A stretch of DNA of 37,990 bases. Source: CBDCMJ01 sp965218875. GTDB taxonomy: Bacteria; Chloroflexota; Dehalococcoidia; Lucifugimonadales; UBA3495. Shown here piece by piece: positions 32,893-37,990 of this stretch; within the stretch, counting starts at the first letter, position 1; each line of letters starts with the position of its first letter. The notes beneath the pieces were generated by a model. The model worked only from the letters and a program-made list of their open reading frames with translations, was not told the origin of the DNA and did no database searches. The stretch spans positions 1-37,990 of the forward strand of contig CBDCMJ010000007.1 in assembly GCA_965218875.1 (NCBI GenBank), read 5' to 3'. The translations under genes and the position numbers were made by a program.

Positions 32893-34541
32893 TACCCGAA
32901 GGATGCGAGGCCGAGCTGCTGCGCGCCCTGGCCGAGATGCCCTTCCTCGACCGCCTGGAGATGGTGGAGGTGTCGGGCTGGTCCCGGGGCGCGGTCTATG
33001 GGGCGGTGGAGAAGCTGGAAACCAACGGGTTCTGCGCTTCGGCGCTTCACGCCGCCGACCCCCTGCCCCCGACTCGGAGGTTCCACCCCACCGCCGCCGG
33101 GCTGCGCCGTCTCTCGGAGGAGGAGGGCCTGCCCGTTGAAGAGCTGGTGCGCCAATATCCCGTCTCGGCCCAGTGGCGGCGCAGCCTGATGGAGCGCATG
33201 GACGCCCTGGCCGCCGTCTACCGGCTGGCCTGCGCCGTCTCCAGCGTCGCCTACCCAATTCGCTTCCGCTGGTACCGGGCCCTGCCCCTGGACGCCGGCC
33301 TGATTCTGCCCGGCGGCAGGACCCTGGGCATCGTCAGGCAGGGACTCACCGCCGACCGGACCGGCTTCGCCAAGCGGCTCTGGCGGCTGCGCGACGGGCC
33401 GATGCCCGGGACGGTGCTTATCCTCACGGCCGACGAGGTGCGGCTCAGGCACTCCCGCAGGCTGCTCTCCGCTTCACCCGTACCGGCCCTGCTGGCCCTG
33501 GAACGCCGGGCGGTGCTGGCCGCAGCGGGCGAGCGGATCTGGACCCCGCCCGCCGTCAACGCTGCCCTGGACCTGCGCTACGTCCTGGAACGGGCCAAGC
33601 CCGATGGACAGCTGCCGGTAGAGGACGAGCCGCAACGGGCCGCCGTGCCCGACGACTTCACCGTCGAAGGCCCCGGCTGGGACATCCCCGACCACCTGCT
33701 GCCCGTCCTGCTGAAGTCCGCCGAGAAGCGCGCCCTGGACCTCATCTCCGACTGGCCCTGGATCACCATGAAAGAGCTGGCCGGACTACTGGGAGTCTCC
33801 CAGCCCCGCGCCACCCAACTGGTCAACCCCCTGGAGGGCTTCGGCCTGGTGGCCCGGCCCCGCGACGCGGGCGGACGCCTGGCCCTCACCGACCGGGGCC
33901 TGGCCCTGCTGGCCCGCCGGGACCGCACCTCCATCGGCGTGGCGAAGAAGCGTTGGAGCATGGCCCTTGAGGACTCCCAGGACCCCCTGGAGTGGCGCAA
34001 CGTCTCCGGCAGGAGAAGCCGGCAGCTGCTCAGGAACGTGGATCACACCGGGGCCGTCCACGCCTTCCTGGCCGCCATGACCGCCCAGGCCCGCCTCCTG
34101 GGCTGGGAGGTCTCGCAACTGGACCCGCCCGCCCGGGCTTCCCGCTACTTCCGGCACGAGGACCGGATGCGCTCCGTCAACCCCGACGCCTTCGGGGTCC
34201 TGCGGAAGGACGGGACCGCCTGGCCCTTCTTCCTGGAGTGGGAGCGCCGCGCCGTGCGGCCCTCAACCATGTCGGCGTGCCTGGCGCCCTACCTGCGTTA
34301 CTTCTCTTCTCACCGGCCCACCGACGACCACGGTGTCCGGCCCGACCTCCTGGTGGTCTTCGAAGACGACATCGCCCAGACCCACTTCCTGCGGGTGGCG
34401 CGGGAGGAGATGCAGGCCAAGAGGGTCGAGGTGCCCCTGTGGGTCTCCCACCGGGAGGCCGTCGAGCAGTTGGGGCCGTTGGGACAAGCCTGGCGCACGC
34501 CGGACCAATGGGAGTCGCCCCAGGCGCTGCCGCCGCAATGA
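32889..34541 (+). CDS. Second replication-relaxation-like protein
   Basis: 550 residues; its ATG overlaps the preceding stop (ATGA), so it is translationally coupled to the DNA-transfer ATPase. It has an N-terminal winged helix ('LLRALAEMPFLDRLEMVEVS', 'VYGAVEKLETNGF'), a middle region ending in a second winged helix ('TMKELAGLLGVSQPRATQLV'), and a C-terminal alpha/beta part. There 'SVNPDAFGVLRKDG' (Asp433) precedes 'FFLEWERRAVRPSTM' (Glu450, Glu452), the same pattern as in the protein at 12613. Members of this family occur on plasmids and conjugative elements. In the absence of a MOB relaxase it is the best candidate for processing or guiding the transferred DNA. That role is inferred. Confidence 0.7.
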   Translation: MIPEGCEAELLRALAEMPFLDRLEMVEVSGWSRGAVYGAVEKLETNGFCASALHAADPLPPTRRFHPTAAGLRRLSEEEGLPVEELVRQYPVSAQWRRSLMERMDALAAVYRLACAVSSVAYPIRFRWYRALPLDAGLILPGGRTLGIVRQGLTADRTGFAKRLWRLRDGPMPGTVLILTADEVRLRHSRRLLSASPVPALLALERRAVLAAAGERIWTPPAVNAALDLRYVLERAKPDGQLPVEDEPQRAAVPDDFTVEGPGWDIPDHLLPVLLKSAEKRALDLISDWPWITMKELAGLLGVSQPRATQLVNPLEGFGLVARPRDAGGRLALTDRGLALLARRDRTSIGVAKKRWSMALEDSQDPLEWRNVSGRRSRQLLRNVDHTGAVHAFLAAMTAQARLLGWEVSQLDPPARASRYFRHEDRMRSVNPDAFGVLRKDGTAWPFFLEWERRAVRPSTMSACLAPYLRYFSSHRPTDDHGVRPDLLVVFEDDIAQTHFLRVAREEMQAKRVEVPLWVSHREAVEQLGPLGQAWRTPDQWESPQALPPQ

Positions 34542-34569
34542 GAAACGACCAGAGCGGGAGGAGGAAACG

Positions 34570-34857
34570 ATGCGTTCCAAAAGCAATCAGAAGGATAGTC
34601 AGAAAGGCCCCCGGAGGCGCGAGGGACGGACCGTTGTCCGGCTCAACGCGGCGGCCCTGTGGGAGCGGTTGGCCCTGCTGAACCGCTCCCAGAACTGGCT
34701 CGCTAGGGAGATCGGGGTCAGCCCCAGCTACGTGTCGATGCTGGTCAACGGGGGGCGGGCGCCCTCCGGGCGCATCCGGCGACGGATGCAGAAAGCCCTG
34801 GGCGTAGACGATTTCCACCAGCTATTCCGATTGGAGGTGACCGATGACCAATCCTGA
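34570..34857 (+). CDS. Small XRE-type regulator
   Basis: 95 residues from ATG 34570 with GGAGGAAAC just before. A basic N-terminus ('KSNQKDSQKGPRRREGR') is followed by a Cro/CI-like HTH ('LNRSQNWLAREIGVSPSYVS', 'MLVNGGRAPSGRIRRRMQKA'). The recognition region resembles that of HTH unit 4 of the regulator at 20023-21201. It overlaps the next gene by 14 bases. A likely repressor of the element's own genes. Confidence 0.75.
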   Translation: MRSKSNQKDSQKGPRRREGRTVVRLNAAALWERLALLNRSQNWLAREIGVSPSYVSMLVNGGRAPSGRIRRRMQKALGVDDFHQLFRLEVTDDQS

Positions 34858-35200
34858 CACCGGACCCCGCTTTGACGGGAGCCCGGAGCGCCCCGCCCGA
34901 CGCGAGGGGTACGTGCCCTTCGACAGCCTGCTGCCCGAGGACTTCGCGGAGCGCCTCGGGCGGCTCCGGGAGGCCGCCGGCCTGACCTGGAGCGGCCTGG
35001 CCCGGGCCCTGGGCGTGAGCCACAAGCAGATCTACCGCTGGCGCGACGGCACCGAACCCTGCGGGGGCGCCATGCACTCCCTCTACATGTTCGGCGACCA
35101 GCTGCCGGGCGGCCTGGACATCCTCATGGGCCGGGACTTCCCGGTGCCTTCCCAAGAGGAGGACGAGGAGGAGGAAGAGGGGGAGGAAGAGGAGAGCTAG
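34844..35200 (+). CDS. XRE-type regulator with acidic tail
   Basis: 118 residues; GGAGG lies 6 bases before the ATG. 'LPEDFAERLGRLREAAGLTW' and 'SGLARALGVSHKQIYRWRDG' form the HTH. It is followed by 'MHSLYMFGDQLPGGLDILMG' and then a long run of Glu/Asp. It is a paralogue of the gene at 11766-12032 and of the fragment at 19699-19890. The acidic tail may contact another DNA-binding protein or mimic DNA. It ends the regulator pair; a hairpin follows. Confidence 0.75.
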   Translation: MTNPDTGPRFDGSPERPARREGYVPFDSLLPEDFAERLGRLREAAGLTWSGLARALGVSHKQIYRWRDGTEPCGGAMHSLYMFGDQLPGGLDILMGRDFPVPSQEEDEEEEEGEEEES

Positions 35201-35231
35201 ACCCGGACCACCAAGACCCTGATTAACCACA

Positions 35232-35265
35232 CCGCCGGCGTGCGCCCGTCCGTCCGCGCCGGCGG
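35232..35265 (+). terminator. GC-rich stem-loop after the regulator genes
   Basis: CCGCCGGCG (35232-35240) and CGCCGGCGG (35257-35265) form a perfect 9-bp stem with a 16-base loop, 32 bases after the stop. No T tract follows, so termination efficiency is uncertain. Confidence 0.45.
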
Positions 35266-35321
35266 CCCAATCACAGACCAGTAACGAGAGGCCAGCGGCC
35301 CACGAGTCGCCGCTGCGAACA

Positions 35322-35540
35322 ATGCACATGAAAGATTCCCAGGGAAAGAAGAGAGGGAGGAAGCCCGTCGAGCAGGCTCCCGAAGCCTCCCCGGACAACC
35401 CGGCGGTGTCCTACACCCCGGAGCAGCGGCGGTTGATCCGCAACGGGCTGCGCATCTGGGCCCGGGTCGCCATCCGCTCCTACCTGCGCAGGCATGGGAG
35501 CGGTTCCCAGGCCAAGCCGGAGCCGGTGGAGGAGGACTAA
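35322..35540 (+). CDS. Small basic protein, function unknown
   Basis: 72 residues (70 if the ATG at 35328 is used). It has a basic start ('KDSQGKKRGRKPVEQAPEAS'), then a predicted helix 'TPEQRRLIRNGLRIWARVAI' and 'RSYLRRHGS', and an acidic end. It looks like a small nucleic-acid-associated protein, but no family is recognised and there is no clear ribosome binding site. Coding composition matches the neighbours. Confidence 0.5.
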   Translation: MHMKDSQGKKRGRKPVEQAPEASPDNPAVSYTPEQRRLIRNGLRIWARVAIRSYLRRHGSGSQAKPEPVEED

Positions 35541-35587
35541 TACCTTGCCGAACCCGTCATCGAGCTCAGGAAACACAACGGCTTACA

Positions 35588-35613
35588 GGCGGCCCATTCA
35601 TAGGCGGGCCGCC
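35588..35613 (+). terminator. Stem-loop after the small gene
   Basis: GGCGGCCC (35588-35595), ten bases, GGGCCGCC (35606-35613): a perfect 8-bp stem 47 bases after the stop codon. No T run. It separates the regulator operon from the recombinase operon. Confidence 0.45.
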
Positions 35614-35649
35614 CTGCTTGCGTGTAGACAGTACTCGACACGGGCTCCC

Positions 35650-35699
35650 TTGACAAGGGCAGGTTGGATGTCCGATGATAGCTAGTAAGACAATATAAT
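35650..35699 (+). promoter_or_regulatory. Promoter region of the RHH-recombinase operon
   Basis: TTGACA (35650-35655) is followed after 18 bases by GATGAT (35674-35679). A perfect TATAAT also lies at 35694-35699, 27 bases before the ATG, but its -35 region is poor. Two overlapping promoters or one with an extended spacing are possible. The AT-rich stretch contrasts with the surrounding GC-rich genes. Confidence 0.5.
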
Positions 35700-35725
35700 A
35701 CACCGACAGGCAAAAAAGAGACGCC

Positions 35726-35956
35726 ATGCCCCCACGCCGGATTTCCAGGACCATCACCTTTTCCCTGCCCCCTGCTATGTTCGAGGAGGTTCAGCAGGTG
35801 ATGCGCGAGGAGGGCCGCAACATGAGTGAACTGGTGCGGGAAGCCCTCCGCCTGTACATGGAGGAACGGGAGCTTCGCCGCCAGGGAAGGTTGGAACGCC
35901 TGCGGTCCCGGCGGGGCGGCCAGGATGAAGCACAAGGAGGAGACACCGATGAGTAA
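35726..35956 (+). CDS. Ribbon-helix-helix (CopG/Arc-like) regulator
   Basis: 76 residues. The beta strand 'RTITFSLPPAMFEEVQQVMR' and helix 'EEGRNMSELVREALRLYMEE' are a textbook RHH_1 domain, which binds DNA as a dimer. A basic C-terminal tail ('RRQGRLERLRSRRGGQDEAQ') follows. The gene overlaps the recombinase start by 8 bases (ATGAGTAA), so it is co-translated with it. By position it probably controls recombinase expression or acts as a directionality factor. Confidence 0.82.
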   Translation: MPPRRISRTITFSLPPAMFEEVQQVMREEGRNMSELVREALRLYMEERELRRQGRLERLRSRRGGQDEAQGGDTDE

Positions 35957-37628
35957 CAAACACGACGCCACGCCCGCAGCCCTCTACGCCAGGGTGTCCA
36001 GCGACCGCCAGGACGTGGACCTCTCCGTGGCCGCCCAGCTACGGGCGCTTAGGGACTACGCGCACAAGAACGGCTACCTGGTCGTCCGCGAATTCGTGGA
36101 CGAGGCCGAGAGCGGCAGAATCGCCGATAGGCCCCAGTTCCGCAAGATGATCGACGAGGCCAGCAAATCCAATGCTCCTTTCCAGGAGATTCTTGTCTGG
36201 AAGTTTTCGAGGTTCACCCGGAAGCGCGAGCACGCCGTCGCCTTCAAGTCCATGCTCCGGCGGAAGGGAGTCCGCGTGGTCTCCATCACCGAGCACGCCG
36301 ACGACACCCCCACCGGCAAGCTGCTTGAGGGAATCATCGAGAGCGTGGACGAATTTTACTCGGAAAATCTTGCCCAGGAGGTTACCCGGGGTATGCGGGA
36401 GGCCGCCTCCCGGGGCTACTGGATGGGCAGCAGGACCCCCTACGGCTACAACCGGGTAATGGTCCCGGACGGGGCCAAGAAGCGGCCCACCCTGGAACTG
36501 GACCCGGACGCCGCCACCGTGGTCCGGCGCATCTTCGACCTGGCCGAGGCCGGCACCGGGATGCTGAAAATCACCCGCACCCTCAACGACGAGGGCATCG
36601 CCAGTCCCACCGGCAAGCTATGGTCCAAGAACGGCATCCACTTCATCCTCAGAAACGAGGTCTACACGGGCACCCTGGTCTGGGGCGCCAGGGGAAAGGA
36701 CAAGGCCGAGCCGGTGCGCATCGAGAAGGCGTTCCCCGCCATCGTCACCAAGGCCCAGTTCCGCCGCGTCGGCAAGCTGATGCGCTCCCGTGCACCCAAG
36801 CGGACTCACCCCCGCCGGGTGGGCAGCACCTACCTGCTCAGCGGGCTGGTCAAGTGCCACAAGTGCAAGCGGGCGCTCAGTGGCCAGGACGCCAAGAGCG
36901 GCCAGTTCGCCTACTACGTCTGCCAGTCCCTGATCAAGCAGGGCAGCGGGGCCTGCGATTCCCCCAGGCTCAACGCCCGCCGCTTCGAGGAGTTGGTGGT
37001 GGAAAAGATTCGCTCCAACATCCTCACCGAGGGCAGCATCACCGAGCTGGTCAAGGTGGTGGACGAGGAGATGGACGGCGTGGCCGCCGAGCAGCGCAAG
37101 CGGCTGGAGACCATCGACGCGGAGCTGGAGGAGGTCAAGAGGAAGCTGGGCCGCGTCTGGCACTTCATCGAGAATAGCGACATCGAGATGGCCGACGCCT
37201 CGGACCGTATCAAGGAACACCGGGAGCGGCAGGAACGCCTGGAGGAAGCGGCGGCGGAGGCCAGGGCTATCCTGGCGGAGCGCCGGGCGGTCCTGGACGA
37301 CGTGGAGACCATCGCGGCCTACGCCAAGGAGATGCGGGACTTCCTGGTGGAGAGCGAGTTGACCGAGCGCCGGGCCTTCATCGAGTCCTTCGTCAAGGAG
37401 ATCGTCGTCACTCCCGACGACGCCCTGCTGCGCTACACCGTCCCCATGCCCGAGGATAGCCTGATACCCGGAGGGGCCACCGAGAAGGTGGCCCTGGACG
37501 GCGCGGTTCTGCCTATCGTCAAAATTGGTGGACTACCGTTTACGGAAGATACCACCGAGCCGTTCAGCGGTATCTCCTGGACTTTTTTTCCCGGAATCAA
37601 GCTGTCGTCGGGCATGGGGACGGAGTAG
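35949..37628 (+). CDS. Large serine recombinase (integrase/excisionase)
   Basis: 559 residues from ATG 35949 (AAGGAGG upstream). The resolvase domain starts 'ALYARVSSDRQDVDLSVAAQ' with nucleophile Ser17. Further Arg residues lie in 'WKFSRFTRKREHAVAFKSML'. A recombinase domain ('SRGYWMGSRTPYGYNRVMVP', 'ITRTLNDEGIASPTGKLWSK') is followed by a zinc ribbon (Cys303, Cys306, Cys325, Cys336), a coiled coil at ~370-470 and the C-terminal 'ERRAFIESFVKEIVVTPDDA'. It would integrate the element at an att site and excise it with a helper protein. Its last ~65 codons overlap the opposing recombinase, so the true C-terminal residues may differ from the family. Confidence 0.88.
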   Translation: MSNKHDATPAALYARVSSDRQDVDLSVAAQLRALRDYAHKNGYLVVREFVDEAESGRIADRPQFRKMIDEASKSNAPFQEILVWKFSRFTRKREHAVAFKSMLRRKGVRVVSITEHADDTPTGKLLEGIIESVDEFYSENLAQEVTRGMREAASRGYWMGSRTPYGYNRVMVPDGAKKRPTLELDPDAATVVRRIFDLAEAGTGMLKITRTLNDEGIASPTGKLWSKNGIHFILRNEVYTGTLVWGARGKDKAEPVRIEKAFPAIVTKAQFRRVGKLMRSRAPKRTHPRRVGSTYLLSGLVKCHKCKRALSGQDAKSGQFAYYVCQSLIKQGSGACDSPRLNARRFEELVVEKIRSNILTEGSITELVKVVDEEMDGVAAEQRKRLETIDAELEEVKRKLGRVWHFIENSDIEMADASDRIKEHRERQERLEEAAAEARAILAERRAVLDDVETIAAYAKEMRDFLVESELTERRAFIESFVKEIVVTPDDALLRYTVPMPEDSLIPGGATEKVALDGAVLPIVKIGGLPFTEDTTEPFSGISWTFFPGIKLSSGMGTE

Positions 37629-37990
37629 CGGACGACGGCGTTGTCGGGCAGGAGCTCGATCTCCTTGACGAAGGTCTCGATGAAGGCCCGGCGCTCGGTC
37701 AGCTCGCTCTTTTGCAGGAACCTGCTCATGTCCTTGGCGTAGGCCGTGATGGTCTTCACGTCATCGAGGACCGCCCTGCGCTGGGCCAGGATTGCCCTCG
37801 CCCCCTCAGCGGCGGACTCAAGGCGCTCCTGACGCTCCTTGTGGTCTCGGATGCGATGGGCGAAGTCGGCCATGTTGAACTCGGTCGTGGTCTCCACGAG
37901 GTCGTAGAGCCGGTCGAGCCTGCCCCGCACGTCGGCAAGCTCCGACTGGATGGTCTCCAGCCGCTTGCGCTCGTCACCGGCCACGTGGTC
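37433..37990 (-). CDS. C-terminal part of a second serine recombinase, cut by the window edge
   Basis: The frame is open to the last base of the window, so the start is outside. The visible ~185 residues are the coiled coil and C-terminus: 'DERKRLETIQSELADVRGRL', 'FAHRIRDHKERQERLE', 'ELTERRAFIETFVKEIELLP', 'VRYSVPMPDDSLIPGKKVQE'. They are clearly homologous to the matching part of the plus-strand recombinase. The two genes meet tail-to-tail and overlap over 37433-37628. The catalytic domain cannot be judged from here. Confidence 0.75.
   Translation of the reverse strand, partial: DHVAGDERKRLETIQSELADVRGRLDRLYDLVETTTEFNMADFAHRIRDHKERQERLESAAEGARAILAQRRAVLDDVKTITAYAKDMSRFLQKSELTERRAFIETFVKEIELLPDNAVVRYSVPMPDDSLIPGKKVQEIPLNGSVVSSVNGSPPILTIGRTAPSRATFSVAPPGIRLSSGMGTV

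Overview
The window looks like a high-GC bacterium, most plausibly a Chloroflexota lineage (Dehalococcoidia/SAR202-like). This is inferred from the large fibronectin-III protein with Pro/Thr/Glu linkers, the strong Shine-Dalgarno sequences and the gene families present; there is no rRNA or housekeeping marker to fix the taxon. Most of the window is accessory DNA: a patchwork of defence genes, decayed genes, and one conjugative-type element with a serine recombinase.

Left part (1-11.0 kb), visibly AT-richer than the rest and mostly on the minus strand. After the 3' end of a membrane-protein gene come two HEPN-domain genes. The upstream one is cut at its 5' end by an intact IS3-family element (2571-3900). 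On the other side of the IS is the first 48 codons of an unrelated DNA methyltransferase-like gene, then a relic of a second IS3 element. There is no target duplication, so this is a rearrangement junction. Next is a compact minus-strand group: trypsin-like protease, TIR-like protein, small multi-TM protein, and a large protein with a TIR/deoxyribosyltransferase-like N-terminus and a P-loop ATPase. It looks like an antiviral signalling/effector operon. A HigB toxin with a HigA antitoxin fused to an ImmA/IrrE-type metallopeptidase follows, with a clear promoter.

Middle part (11.2-21.3 kb). A frameshifted TPR gene, a small XRE regulator, and a winged-helix 'replication-relaxation'-like protein lead to a long surface-type FN3/Ig-like gene. 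That gene has no start or signal peptide and abuts a 183-bp segment bounded by a 17-bp perfect inverted repeat. After it lie an FN3 fossil, an XRE fragment, and a minus-strand regulator with four tandem XRE helix-turn-helix domains, preceded by a possible polyproline leader peptide and a hairpin.

Right part (21.3-37.99 kb) is the transfer element. A repeat-rich non-coding stretch (possible origin or control region) and one or two minus-strand genes are followed by a plus-strand operon of minimal type IV secretion genes: a signal-peptide protein, a VirB6/TrbL-like membrane protein, a pilin-like protein, a PrgI-like fusion, a second pilin-like protein, a VirB4 ATPase and a VirD4/DUF87-type ATPase. 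Then come a second replication-relaxation-like protein, two XRE regulators, a small unknown ORF, a ribbon-helix-helix regulator and a large serine recombinase. No MOB relaxase is visible. The last gene is the C-terminal part of a second serine recombinase in the opposite orientation, overlapping the first tail-to-tail. The T4SS ATPases, pilin-like proteins and channel proteins probably move the DNA, the recombinase integrates and excises it, and the XRE/RHH proteins set expression.
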